A stretch of DNA of 64,000 nucleotides from Curtobacterium herbarum. GTDB lineage: Bacteria > Actinomycetota > Actinomycetes > Actinomycetales > Microbacteriaceae. A model generated the notes under the pieces. The model did no database searches. It saw only the letters and a list, made by a program, of their open reading frames with translations, and was not told the origin of the DNA. The position numbers were made by a program, and so were the translations under genes. The stretch lies in assembly GCF_016907335.1 (NCBI RefSeq), contig NZ_JAFBBT010000001.1:930001-994000 (forward strand), written 5' to 3'. Below, piece after piece: positions 37,299 to 45,283 of this stretch (the stretch's first letter is position 1; each line of letters starts with the position of its first letter).

Positions 37299-37356
37299 GT
37301 GGTCCGGTCCCCGACGGGCCGTCGTCCGTCGTGACGGCAGCGCTACCCTGCAGTCC

Positions 37357-38043
37357 ATGGCGGACGACGGGACGGGCGCGCGGATCGTGTTCCTGCACGC
37401 CTCGAACCGGAGTCCGGACCGGGCCTGGTCGGCGGTCGGGGATCTCCCCGGTGCGCTGTTCGCGGTGATGCCCGGGTACCGCACGGATGTGCCGGCCACG
37501 TTCGACCAGGACCGCTGGGAGGCCCGGCTGCTCGGCACGTGCGATGCCGGAGCGACCGTGGTGGCGCACTCCTTCGGCGGGCCGGTCGCCATGCGTGCCG
37601 CCGCTCGTCGTCCGGACCTGGTCCGGGCGCTCGTGCTGTTCGAGCCCGCCGCCTACGCCCTGGCGCGGGGGAAGCCGGCGATCGAGGACCACATCCGCCG
37701 GGTGCAGCCGGTGCTCGACCGGGCATCGACGCTCTCGGCGGCGGAGTTCGCCGTGGCCTTCGCAGCGGCACTCGCCGGGCAGAGCATCGCACCGCCGACG
37801 GGAGCAGCGGACCTGCTCGCGGCGGAGCGGCAGCGCCGCCTACCTGGGCCGTGGAGCCTCGACACCCCGGACCGGATCGGTTTACCAACCCTGGTGGTGA
37901 CGGGCGGGTGGAACGACGAGTACGAGGCCATCGCCTCCCGGATCGTCGGTGCCCGTCACGTGACGCTCGCCGGGCATGGACACCGGCCGCAGGACCATCC
38001 CGACGCCGTCGGGGTCGTCCGGGCGTTCCTCGACGAGGTCTGA
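37357..38043 (+). CDS. Alpha/beta hydrolase
   Basis: 228 residues. The nucleophile elbow is VVAHSFGGPVAM, the oxyanion strand RIVFLHASN, and the catalytic histidine probably GHGHRPQDHP near the end, with an acid in TGGWNDEYE. A short cap lies between. The substrate is unknown; the fold covers esterases, lipases and haloperoxidase-like enzymes. The ATG has TACCCT 7 nt upstream (37344-37349). It converges with the marR gene, 3 bp apart. Confidence 0.85.
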   Translation: MADDGTGARIVFLHASNRSPDRAWSAVGDLPGALFAVMPGYRTDVPATFDQDRWEARLLGTCDAGATVVAHSFGGPVAMRAAARRPDLVRALVLFEPAAYALARGKPAIEDHIRRVQPVLDRASTLSAAEFAVAFAAALAGQSIAPPTGAADLLAAERQRRLPGPWSLDTPDRIGLPTLVVTGGWNDEYEAIASRIVGARHVTLAGHGHRPQDHPDAVGVVRAFLDEV

Positions 38044-38046
38044 CCC

Positions 38047-38538
38047 TCAGCCCGCGTCGTCGTCCTGTGGACCGCTCGCTGCCGGGGTCGGGTCCGCGCC
38101 GCGGAGTGACCGGACCATGCTCTGCAGGAGGCGCCGGGCGGCCGCTCGGTCGTCCTCGTCGAGGTCACTGAGCATCCGGTCCTCGACGCCGCGGACCGCC
38201 GCTGTCGCTGCGGCGAGGTCCCGACGTCCGCGCTCGGTGAGCTGCGCCGGCATCACCCGGCCGGAGCGGGCCTCCGACGGGCGGGTGACGACGCCGTCCC
38301 GCTCCAGTGTCTGCAGGAGCACGTTCATCGACTGCCGGGTGACGAAGGTGCCGCGGGCGAGCTCGGAGTTCGACGAACCCGGACGCTGCGCCAGCAGTTC
38401 CAGGCACGAGTAGTGCGTCACCGTCATGCCGAGCGGGCGGAGCACGGCCTCCATCGCGGTGCGGAGTGCGGTCGCGGTCTCCTTGAGCAGGTAGCCGATC
38501 GAGGTCGGCAGGTCGACGCCGGGTCCGTCTTGACTCAT
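38047..38538 (-). CDS. MarR-family transcriptional regulator
   Basis: 163 residues from ATG 38538. The winged helix spans about residues 35-110: TVTHYSCLELLAQRPGSSNS, then LARGTFVTRQSMNVLLQTLE and the wing RPSEARSGRVMPAQLTERG. Its own start codon lies inside one of two 18-bp palindromes shared with the divergent VOC gene, so it probably represses both itself and that gene. The ligand is unknown; MarR proteins commonly sense phenolics or oxidants. Confidence 0.9.
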   Translation of the reverse strand: MSQDGPGVDLPTSIGYLLKETATALRTAMEAVLRPLGMTVTHYSCLELLAQRPGSSNSELARGTFVTRQSMNVLLQTLERDGVVTRPSEARSGRVMPAQLTERGRRDLAAATAAVRGVEDRMLSDLDEDDRAAARRLLQSMVRSLRGADPTPAASGPQDDDAG

Positions 38539-38582
38539 GTCAGCAGTCTGACATACGCTGCTCGATGTCAGACAACTGACAT
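38537..38582. promoter_or_regulatory. Two 18-bp MarR operators between marR and the VOC gene
   Basis: ATGTCAG-N4-CTGACAT occurs perfectly at 38537-38554 and 38565-38582, centres 28 bp apart. The plus-strand -10 TACGCT (38554-38559) sits between them. The first site covers the marR start codon. Confidence 0.85.
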
Positions 38583-38599
38583 CAAAACGAGGAGCACCC

Positions 38600-38968
38600 A
38601 TGCCCGTCACCGGCCCCGACTTCGTCTCCCTGCAGGTCCGCGACCTCGACGCCTCGCAGGCGTTCTACGAGCGGTACCTCGGCCTGGTCCGCTCACCCGC
38701 CGGACCCCCGCACGCCGTCGTCTTCACCACGACGCCGATCGCCTTCGCGCTGCGGGACGTCGTCCCCGGCACCGACCTCGACGCCGCCGGACAGCCCGGT
38801 GTCGGCGTCGCGCTCTGGCTGCACGGCACCGAGGTGCAGGCGATGCACGACGCGCTGCTGGCCGATGGGCACCGCATCGTCTCGAGTCCGATCGACGGAC
38901 CGTTCGGGCGCACGTTCACGTTCGCCGACCTGGATGGGTACCACTTGACGGTGCACGACCGGGCGTGA
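38600..38968 (+). CDS. VOC-family (glyoxalase-like) protein
   Basis: 122 residues, a single VOC unit pair. Strand starts SLQVRDLDASQAFYERYLGL and ends FGRTFTFADLDGYHLTVHDR, the standard boundaries of the glyoxalase/bleomycin-resistance fold, which uses a bound divalent metal. The substrate is unknown. RBS GAGGAG at 38590-38595. Its control by the divergent MarR regulator suggests a role in handling a toxic small molecule. The 3' half is duplicated 0.9 kb downstream (39754-39894). Confidence 0.87.
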   Translation: MPVTGPDFVSLQVRDLDASQAFYERYLGLVRSPAGPPHAVVFTTTPIAFALRDVVPGTDLDAAGQPGVGVALWLHGTEVQAMHDALLADGHRIVSSPIDGPFGRTFTFADLDGYHLTVHDRA

Positions 38969-39245
38969 GTCTGGGGAGGAGCGGTCTGCTGGTGCGGAGC
39001 GTGGCGCGTGCCGGGACCCGTGCCGGGACCCGTGCCGGGGCCGGGCCCGGCCCGGCGGCGGCATACGGCGTCACGGTTCGTGACGTGGCCGAGGCGCGGG
39101 CGGCCGGCCGCACCCCGAGGGGCGCGGAGAACGTGCAGGGATCGACGCGGGCGCGGCTTGAGCGCAATCAAGCGGTGAGGCAGCCCGAGATCCTCGAGGG
39201 AACCGCGCAGGAAGCGTCACGGCGGAGCACCCGGCGGTTCGGGGC
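38969..39245. other. Gene-free region with 12-bp tandem repeats
   Basis: Three copies of CGTGCCGGGACC-like units lie at 39007-39042. The region around 38969-39087 is the parental copy of the duplicated segment that reappears at 39895-39968. No gene is supported. Confidence 0.6.
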
Positions 39246-39533
39246 CTACCCGCGTCCGCGACGTGCGACCGCGGAGATGCCGCACCCGGCGCCGAGCCCG
39301 AGTGCGCCGAGCACCGTGAGGCAGTAGCCGAGCACCAGTGGCCCGCTCGATACCACGGTGGGGTTGAAGACGGTGTCGCTGAGTGGCGCGTACGCGAACC
39401 AGCCGGACCGGACGGGATGGGTCCACTGCCAGACCGTGATGCCGATCCCGATGACCAGCAGCACGAAGCCTGCCGTCGCGAGGATCACGGCCCGACGAGA
39501 CAGGTGCTGCTGAGGAGCTGACACGAGCGCCAT
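39246..39533 (-). CDS. Small membrane protein of unknown function
   Basis: 95 residues from ATG 39533 (104 from an upstream GTG at 39560). Two hydrophobic segments, AVILATAGFVLLVIGIGITV and PLVLGYCLTVLGALGLGAG, flank an outward loop with WQWTHPVRSGWFAYAPLSD. No family is recognised and no SD is seen at either start. It lies between the two copies of the duplicated VOC segment. Confidence 0.55.
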   Translation of the reverse strand: MALVSAPQQHLSRRAVILATAGFVLLVIGIGITVWQWTHPVRSGWFAYAPLSDTVFNPTVVSSGPLVLGYCLTVLGALGLGAGCGISAVARRGRG

Positions 39534-39594
39534 TGTGCCGCAGATCGGCGCGATGCTCACAACGGGTCAGCGACGGTGTCCCGCGCATGCCTAG

Positions 39595-39894
39595 ACCGTT
39601 GGCCTGCTGCTGGTCGCGGACGAGATCGACGTCGTCGTCCGCTACTCCCTCGCCGGCGAGCAGGCGCTGATCGGCGCGGCCGATCACGACCTCCTCCTCC
39701 CCCGGGATGGTTGGCCGTTGCCGGGCGGGGGGGGTGTTGGTGGGCCGCACCGTACCGAGGTGCAGGCGATGCACGACGCCCTGCTGGCCGATGGGCACCG
39801 CATCGTCTCGAGTCCGATCGACGGGCCGTTCGGGCGGACGTTCACGTTCGCCGACCCGGACGGGTACCACGTGACGGTGCACGACCGGGCGTGA
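39595..39894 (+). pseudogene. Truncated second copy of the VOC gene, fused to a foreign fragment
   Basis: From 39754 to 39894 the sequence repeats the last 46 codons of the VOC gene at 38828-38968, with about nine base changes and an intact stop. Upstream, in the same frame, is a fragment reading LLLVADEIDVVVRYSLAGEQ that belongs to something else. The frame opens directly after a TAG (39592-39594) and has no start codon. It has lost the first VOC half and should not make a working enzyme. Confidence 0.8.
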
Positions 39895-39984
39895 GTCTGG
39901 GGAGGACCGGTGCCGGGGCGGACCGCGGCGCGGCCGGTGACTGCATGCGGCGTCAGGGTCTGTGACGAGCGATCACCGTAGGGA

Positions 39985-40198
39985 GGACTGCCAGATCGCG
40001 CCGACCGTCCAGCTGCTGACACCGACCCACCCCATTGATCCGCCGCCGCGCCGCCACAAGCTCGGAGTAGCCCCCCCGATCAGCATCGGGAACAACGTGT
40101 GGCGTGGAGGCTGTGTCATCGTCGGCCCCGGCGTGAGCATCGGCGACGACAGCGTCATCGGCGCCGGCTCCGTCGTCGTCCATGACCTGGTTCTGATC
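39985..40198 (+). pseudogene. Remnant of a maltose/galactoside O-acetyltransferase
   Basis: The frame reads IAPTVQLLTPTHPIDPPPRR, then PISIGNNVWRGGCVIVGPGV and SIGDDSVIGAGSVVVHDL. This is the left-handed beta-helix (hexapeptide repeat) core of Maa/LacA sugar O-acetyltransferases, including the active-site histidine region THP. The N-terminal 100 or so residues and the C-terminal VAVGNPAR-type end are missing. After 40198 the frame runs into unrelated AT-richer sequence. An open frame from 39962 to 40567 therefore joins three unrelated pieces. Confidence 0.8.
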
Positions 40199-40545
40199 GG
40201 CCGAACTGACTCGCACGAGGCGACCGCTTGCGTCCTGTGTTGCATCACGTCTGGACCTCCGCACAGATCTGTGGCGGAAAAGGTCAAGCGGACTCTAGAA
40301 CCACGCCGACAGGGCTCTCGATTGCCTGTCGCTCTGGGGTATACCTCAGAACGACACACACAAAGGCGATTGGTCACACCGCTACGGCCACGCCAGATGC
40401 GGGCCAGTCACCAGAAACCCGCCGCGACCCGAGGCAATCATGCCAATGCGGGGCCATGCAACGACGGTAGCGACGCCCCGCACGTTGTTATGAGACGTGG
40501 CCCGTCCCGAGCGGCAATTCCTCAATGCCATTCCTGGCGTCGAGT
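40199..40545. other. Gene-free, lower-GC region at the edge of the accessory patch
   Basis: 347 bp with visibly lower G+C than the flanks and no convincing gene on either strand. It contains the palindrome GGTATACC (40338-40345). It begins where the acetyltransferase remnant breaks off and ends at the TIR gene stop, so it marks the left junction of acquired DNA. Confidence 0.6.
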
Positions 40546-41445
40546 TCACTCGTGTTGTTCAACTTGATCCACTACGAACTTTCGTAGACCGTGTTCATCA
40601 GGCTCCGTAAGAGGGCGGATATGTGAAACCGTTACTCTTGCCGTCGGATGCGCTTCCTTGACAGCCGTCACCGCCCGATCGCGATCTGCGGCGCTGGCCT
40701 CCGGGTTGCTCACAAGAACCACACGAGGTGGAGTTGCCCCGAAGTCGTGTTCCACAAGATAAACATTGCCTTGTGCTACTTCGGAGACTAGTGCTCGAAC
40801 TTTCGCCGCTTCGAATTCGATGCGTTCAGCGGTTGCTCGATCTTGCTGCCGGGCGGATAAAGGGGTAGTCCGATTTGACTTCAGCTCCGATTCAACGTTG
40901 CGCACGCGCTCGACGATCTCCGCGAGCATGTCTTGCTCCGACCGTTGATTCTGTTCGCCCGCACTGTGGGCTTTATCTGGTTTCCAGGAGTCCCGAATGC
41001 TTGGCCAGACTGACTTCAGTAGAGTGTTGAAGGCTCGAGGCGGGATGGAGGGGTTTGCTGTTTCGGCAATCTGCCGCAACAGTTCCGTCATATCTTCCTC
41101 ACTCTCGAATTGAGTGGCCTGACGTGGCGCAAGTGGAGACGTAACGTCGCCGGGCCGCAGATCTAGGCAGATCGTGGAAACGGGGCGGCTAAGGGTGCTG
41201 GCAAGCCAGCCGCCCTCATAGTTCAGCCAGGGTGCATCCTGATTTTCCCGTGACACGAGAACGATGCCGTAGTCCGAGGCGTCTAGGTTCGCCTCAATCA
41301 CCGAGGTACCGTTGGCACCCTTGGTGATGCTCTTGCTGGAGACGAATACCTCAACTTCGGTCACGCACAGATCGGGGAGCGCTTCTCGAAGGGCCTCCGC
41401 GACGGCGCGCTCTCGCTGTCCGGACCAACTGATGAATATCTTCAC
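40546..41445 (-). CDS. TIR-domain protein, candidate anti-phage NADase effector
   Basis: 299 residues from GTG 41445, chosen because the TIR fold starts at once (VKIFISWSGQRERAVAEAL) and TACATT lies 6 nt upstream (41452-41457). A GTG at 41511 would add 22 residues. The TIR domain covers about 1-140. WLNYEGGWLAS places a glutamate (Glu77) where bacterial and plant TIR NADases have their catalytic residue. A coiled-coil segment (about 175-225, EQDMLAEIVERVRNVESEL) and an unrecognised C-terminal alpha/beta region follow. Local G+C is near 50-55%, unlike its neighbours, which suggests transfer. No partner gene (Thoeris ThsA, CBASS cyclase, Argonaute) is adjacent. Confidence 0.85.
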   Translation of the reverse strand: MKIFISWSGQRERAVAEALREALPDLCVTEVEVFVSSKSITKGANGTSVIEANLDASDYGIVLVSRENQDAPWLNYEGGWLASTLSRPVSTICLDLRPGDVTSPLAPRQATQFESEEDMTELLRQIAETANPSIPPRAFNTLLKSVWPSIRDSWKPDKAHSAGEQNQRSEQDMLAEIVERVRNVESELKSNRTTPLSARQQDRATAERIEFEAAKVRALVSEVAQGNVYLVEHDFGATPPRVVLVSNPEASAADRDRAVTAVKEAHPTARVTVSHIRPLTEPDEHGLRKFVVDQVEQHE

Positions 41446-41675
41446 GGGACGAATGTATCGCGACTGCGGTAGCCCGGGAGGGTGCGGCCCGTCGTCTAAA
41501 TTTTCTTGCACTACTCACTGACCAGGAGTCTAACGATTCGCCATCTCACAGTCAGTGGGGAGTGATGGGGGCCCGGCGCCGCCAAGTCTGACATAAGAGG
41601 TCACTATCGGCGCGATAGGCAACGGCCGGCCACCCCTCCGGGGCGCCAGTCGTAGCCGTAGGTGGGGGAGTGGCG

Positions 41676-41816
41676 TCAGTGTGCCGCGTCGTACGCATCG
41701 CGAACGGCCTGGCTGATCTGGCCGCGGGAGGAGGCCTCGTGGCCGTTGGCTGCGGCCCACTCGCGGATCTTGCCCAGTTCCTGGCGTGTCTCAGAACCGT
41801 CACCGGCGCCGGGCTG
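41676..41816 (-). pseudogene. Lsr2 C-terminal DNA-binding domain fragment
   Basis: The frame reads LGKIREWAAANGHEASSRGQ and ends ISQAVRDAYDAAH before a stop. This is the C-terminal AT-hook-like domain of Lsr2 (IREWA...RGRIP...V...AY), with SRGQIS in place of the R-G-R core. There is no start codon: a TGA (41819-41817) interrupts the frame and the N-terminal dimerisation domain is absent. Lsr2 silences foreign AT-rich DNA in actinobacteria; a fragment beside an AT-richer insertion is notable. Confidence 0.75.
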
Positions 41817-41988
41817 TCATGCGGACCCCCCTTCTGAGATCTGACGCGGAGCGGTGCTTTGTCGACAACCCGCACTCTCGAAACCGGATCGGCTAGCGGG
41901 ACGAGGCCCGGTGTGTCCCGATCCTGAGAGAGAAGGAGTTGATGGCTACCTGCCGAGATCTTGCCGCAGGTGTGCGAGGCTGCTCGCC

Positions 41989-42384
41989 ATGACCGAGGAG
42001 CCGATGCAACACGGACCGGGCTACTACGAGCGGCTGGCCCAGGAAGACGCCAAGCGCCGTGGCTTGAGCTCGGAGGAGTACGGCGTCTACAAAGGCAGCG
42101 TCGGGAGCGCGGTGCCCCCGGTCAACTCTGCATCCGGGCTGCTCATCATCTCGATCGTGCTGACCGTGATCATGGTCGGGGTCACAGTCGGCATCGGGTT
42201 CTTGGTCGCGCAGAGTCTCGGACTGATCGAACCGACTCCCGGTGACGCCAACCTGGATCCGGTGATGTGGTTCTTCGTCCTTGTCTTCTACGTCTTCCCG
42301 GTGTGGTCGTGGGTCTACTACGTGCGGGAGCGACGTGCGCAGAAGTTGCGCATGAGTCGCGGTCTGCCGAAGAACCTGAGCTGA
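41989..42384 (+). CDS. Two-helix membrane protein of unknown function
   Basis: 131 residues. A polar N-terminus (EEPMQHGPGYYERLAQEDAK, then RRGLSSEEYGVYKGS) precedes two membrane segments (about 48-75 and 91-113) and a basic C-terminal tail. No family is recognised. ATG 41989 follows CTCGCC with no strong SD. It lies within the accessory patch and may be an ORFan. Confidence 0.55.
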   Translation: MTEEPMQHGPGYYERLAQEDAKRRGLSSEEYGVYKGSVGSAVPPVNSASGLLIISIVLTVIMVGVTVGIGFLVAQSLGLIEPTPGDANLDPVMWFFVLVFYVFPVWSWVYYVRERRAQKLRMSRGLPKNLS

Positions 42385-42536
42385 CCCGCAGCTGAGAGCG
42401 GGACTCGACTGCCGAGACATCAGGGCTGAGGTCGGACGGTCAACGTGGGCGCAATGGTCAGAGGCTTGAGTTCTGATCTCTCACGTCCTTGCGCGCGACG
42501 CGGCGTGCGGACCGTCGAGATCTCCATACTGAGGCA

Positions 42537-42863
42537 ATGCCCCGTTCTCAGCGCATCATCATCGCCTCCGGCTTCCTCCTGGCTGCTGCTCTCGCACTGG
42601 TCGTCGCCGCGAGCCAGATCGGCCTGACGCGGTACTCCGCACCTGGCGCCAGCGGAGTCGCGACGAAGCAGATCGCACTGTTCGAACCAGCGATCGTGGG
42701 CACCGTGGTTTCTGCCCTCGCCACCCTGGCGCTTCTCGCGCATCTCCTCGTCGTCACACGGCGCACAGTGCCGCGGTGGCAGTGGGGTGTGTCTGGCACG
42801 GTCTGCGTTCTCGCCGTACTCACAGCAGTGATCGTGTCCACCGCGGACCGACCGGTGTTCTAG
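42537..42863 (+). CDS. Small three-helix membrane protein of unknown function
   Basis: 108 residues with hydrophobic segments at about 7-27, 48-73 and 83-101. No recognisable motif. The ATG at 42537 is preceded by GAGG (42531-42534), which is a close but weak SD. A separate small membrane gene lies downstream on the opposite strand. Confidence 0.55.
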   Translation: MPRSQRIIIASGFLLAAALALVVAASQIGLTRYSAPGASGVATKQIALFEPAIVGTVVSALATLALLAHLLVVTRRTVPRWQWGVSGTVCVLAVLTAVIVSTADRPVF

Positions 42864-42993
42864 GTCTCCGCACGGTGATCCACGCCCGAGTCACGGGGCC
42901 GCCGACTTCGGGTCCACACTCTCCGGTCACCGGACGGGCATCGATCTCCGTGCCTCTGCCTGGCGCGGAAGATCATGGACGTGCCGGCACCCG

Positions 42994-43200
42994 CTAATTC
43001 TGGTCGGGCAGCCAATCCGAACTGGAGAGGACGCCGAGGAACAACGCCATGATCTCGAGGCCTGCCAACACCACCGCGCTCAACAGCACGATCGCCACGG
43101 TCACGACAGTGCGACGCTCTCGTCCGAGCGGAGTGAGGAGCAGAACGCCACCCACGAGCACCAAGGCACCGAGCACAACGCTGAACAACGGGAAAGTCAT
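42994..43200 (-). CDS. Very small membrane protein
   Basis: 68 residues from ATG 43200 (75 from TTG 43221). Two helices, FPLFSVVLGALVLVGGVLLL and TVVTVAIVLLSAVVLAGLEI, are joined by a basic loop GRERR, a typical small inner-membrane hairpin. No function can be assigned. Confidence 0.5.
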   Translation of the reverse strand: MTFPLFSVVLGALVLVGGVLLLTPLGRERRTVVTVAIVLLSAVVLAGLEIMALFLGVLSSSDWLPDQN

Positions 43201-43450
43201 CCACTTATCTTGGTTCAGCAACGACCGCAGCGACCAGCCGGGAATTCAGACTGTCGTGGTCGCCGTCCTTGTCGGTTTCGCCGCCATCCGGACAGGTCTG
43301 CAATTCACGCATGACGTTCCGGCGATGACTCCTCGGACGAACTTCATGCCACGCGCACGGCAGCGTGCTGGCACGTCCCAGAATCGTCACCGGCACCGTG
43401 CTGTTCGCCGGACACCTGTTCTGGCTCCCGGATCGCCCATCGAGACGCGT

Positions 43451-43951
43451 TCACAGCGTCATCCCCATCACCGTGCGAACAGCGATGGCCCCGCCGTGGT
43501 CGTCCGCTCGGCGGGTCATCCCGATCTTCTGCGCGACCCGCTCAGAAGCGATGTTGTCGGGATGGATGATCGCGACGAGTTCGGCCGCGTCGAGTGCAGC
43601 ACGAGCGAAGTCCCGACAGGCAGCCGCTGCCTCGGTTGCGAAGCCCTGCCCGTGGAACGTCGCGCGCACGTGGTAGCCGACCTCGAGCATCGGGACGCCG
43701 TTGACGTCCTGCCAGGTCAGTCCGCAGTCACCGACGAACTGCCCTGCATGCGTCTCGATGATCCAGAGTCCGAAGCCGTGGGCGGCGTAGTTGTCCTGGT
43801 TCCAGGCGATCCATCGCGCCGCGTCGTCACGACTCTTCGTTGCGGGGTAGAACTCCATGACCTGTGGGTCTCCGAGCAGGTCGGCCATGTCGTCGAGGTC
43901 TGCCGGGGTCATCTCACGGAATCGGAGCCGCGTGGTGGGAGCGGGGAGCAT
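43451..43951 (-). CDS. GNAT N-acetyltransferase (RimJ/RimL-like)
   Basis: 166 residues. It starts TTRLRFREMTPADLDDMADL, the usual RimJ/RimL opening. The acetyl-CoA loop is VRATFHGQGFATEAAAACRD, with Q-G-x-A as the core, and the late strand ELVAIIHPDNIASERVAQKIG is conserved. It could acetylate a protein N-terminus or a small amine. The ATG has TACGGT 6 nt upstream (43958-43963). Codon use and G+C return to the genome average here, so this marks the right side of the accessory patch. Confidence 0.88.
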   Translation of the reverse strand: MLPAPTTRLRFREMTPADLDDMADLLGDPQVMEFYPATKSRDDAARWIAWNQDNYAAHGFGLWIIETHAGQFVGDCGLTWQDVNGVPMLEVGYHVRATFHGQGFATEAAAACRDFARAALDAAELVAIIHPDNIASERVAQKIGMTRRADDHGGAIAVRTVMGMTL

Positions 43952-43997
43952 CTCAGCACCGTACCGGCCGCCGATCAGTCGTCAGAGGCGTCGAAGG

Positions 43998-44534
43998 TCA
44001 TCGACCGCGTCGCGTCAAGCCGTTGCGCCGGTAGTACTCCTCCAGGGCTGCACGGTCCGGCAGGAGCACCTTCGGCCGTTCGAACTCGTCGAAGGCGTGC
44101 CGGTACCGGACCCGACCCTTCCGGGCGGGTCCGAGCAGGAACCGGATCATCTCGACGCGGACCCGGTCACGAGTGCCGTCCAGGCTCCCGGCACGGTCGG
44201 GCTCGAACAGCGTGCGACGGAAGTACCGCACGATGCTCGCGGCGGTCGAGGCATCGAGGAGCACGAGACCGGTCGCTCGTCGCATCCGGCCGGGGAGCCA
44301 GCGCGAGTAGTTGCCCTCGATGACCCACTCGTCAGCCTCCACCGCCTCGTCGTGCATGCGCTCGAACTCGCTGTCGGGACGCTCGACCCACTGTGTTCCG
44401 GGCAGGTGGCGGTACTGGTCGAGGTGGACCACCGGGAGGGAGCAGGCTCGACCGATGGCTGCGGCGAGGGTCGACTTACCGCTGGTGGACGGCCCGAGGA
44501 CGCAGATCCGTCGGCCGAGGTCGTCGAGGTCCAT
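43998..44534 (-). CDS. P-loop NTPase (topology-modulation/nucleoside kinase-like)
   Basis: 178 residues. Walker A is CVLGPSTSGKSTLAAAIG. VVHLDQYRHLPGTQWVERP resembles the substrate region of FlaR-like topology-modulation proteins and adenylate-kinase relatives. WVIEGNYSRWLPGRMRRATG and LVLLDAST complete the kinase core. The phosphate acceptor is unknown. It starts at ATG 44534; the gene upstream (minus strand) is the TetR regulator, 130 bp away. Confidence 0.82.
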   Translation of the reverse strand: MDLDDLGRRICVLGPSTSGKSTLAAAIGRACSLPVVHLDQYRHLPGTQWVERPDSEFERMHDEAVEADEWVIEGNYSRWLPGRMRRATGLVLLDASTAASIVRYFRRTLFEPDRAGSLDGTRDRVRVEMIRFLLGPARKGRVRYRHAFDEFERPKVLLPDRAALEEYYRRNGLTRRGR

Positions 44535-44664
44535 CTGGCGAGTCTCGCAGGGGTGTGGTCGCCCGGGCCACCGGGCGCCGCAGGGCGCCGCCGGTCCCCG
44601 TCCCACCCGCCGCCGTCCCCGTCCCGCCGGACGCGAGCCGCGCCTCCCGATCGGTGGCCCGACC

Positions 44665-45255
44665 TCAGCCCGCAGGAACCGCCTGCGCGATCGCGAGCCG
44701 CGCGACCAACTCGACGTGCCGCGCCATGTCGTACGACGGGTCGAAGAGCCACTGGAGCTGCATGCCGTCGGACACCGCGAGCAGCACGGTCGTCAGCTCG
44801 ACCGGGTCGACGTCCGGTCGGAGCGGGCCGTCCTGCTGCATGGTGCGGAAGTCCGCGGACAGGTCACGGCGGCTGCGCTCGTAGCGCTCCCGGAAGTAGG
44901 CGTGCGCCGGGTGCTCGGGGTCGGTGGCGGCCGCGGCGGACAGGTTGACGAACATCTGCACGAGACCGGGGACCTCGACGTTGTGCCGGACGATCGCGAT
45001 GAGCAGCGCCGCGGGGTCCGCGGCGTGCCAGTCGTGCTCCTGGTCGAGCTGGTCGCGGCGTCGGAGGATCTCGACCCACAGGTCGTCCTTCGAGTCGAAG
45101 TAGTGCAGCAGGCCGGCCTGGGTGAGCCCCACGGCGGTGGCGATGTCGTTGATGCTCGTCCGTCGGAAACCCTGCGAGGCGACGAGGTCGAGCGCGACCG
45201 TCAGGATCTCCTCGCGCTTCGCGATGCCCTTCGCGTACGAACCTCGTCGTGCCAT
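44665..45255 (-). CDS. TetR-family regulator of the beta-glucoside unit
   Basis: 196 residues. N-terminal HTH: REEILTVALDLVASQGFRRT, then SINDIATAVGLTQAGLLHYF. The C-terminal ligand domain resembles those of sugar-responsive TetR proteins. The ATG has TACAGT 6 nt upstream (45262-45267). It faces the MFS and GH3 genes across an inverted repeat, an arrangement seen in Microbacteriaceae, where a TetR protein represses a beta-glucosidase locus. Ligand: probably a beta-glucoside; that is inference. Confidence 0.88.
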   Translation of the reverse strand: MARRGSYAKGIAKREEILTVALDLVASQGFRRTSINDIATAVGLTQAGLLHYFDSKDDLWVEILRRRDQLDQEHDWHAADPAALLIAIVRHNVEVPGLVQMFVNLSAAAATDPEHPAHAYFRERYERSRRDLSADFRTMQQDGPLRPDVDPVELTTVLLAVSDGMQLQWLFDPSYDMARHVELVARLAIAQAVPAG

Positions 45256-45283
45256 GGCAGGACTGTACCGGTCGGACTCCCGA

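Noticed and set aside
39962..40567. 201-residue open frame as an intact gene
   Set aside because: Only its middle matches a family (sugar O-acetyltransferase). The ends belong to the VOC duplication flank and to unrelated low-GC DNA.
38828..43200. Prophage or integrative element
   Set aside because: No integrase, phage structural gene, tRNA target or att repeat is present; only fragments and a TIR gene.
43205..43396. 63-residue minus-strand frame between small membrane protein and GNAT
   Set aside because: No motif, no start signal of either type, and poor composition; not called as a gene.
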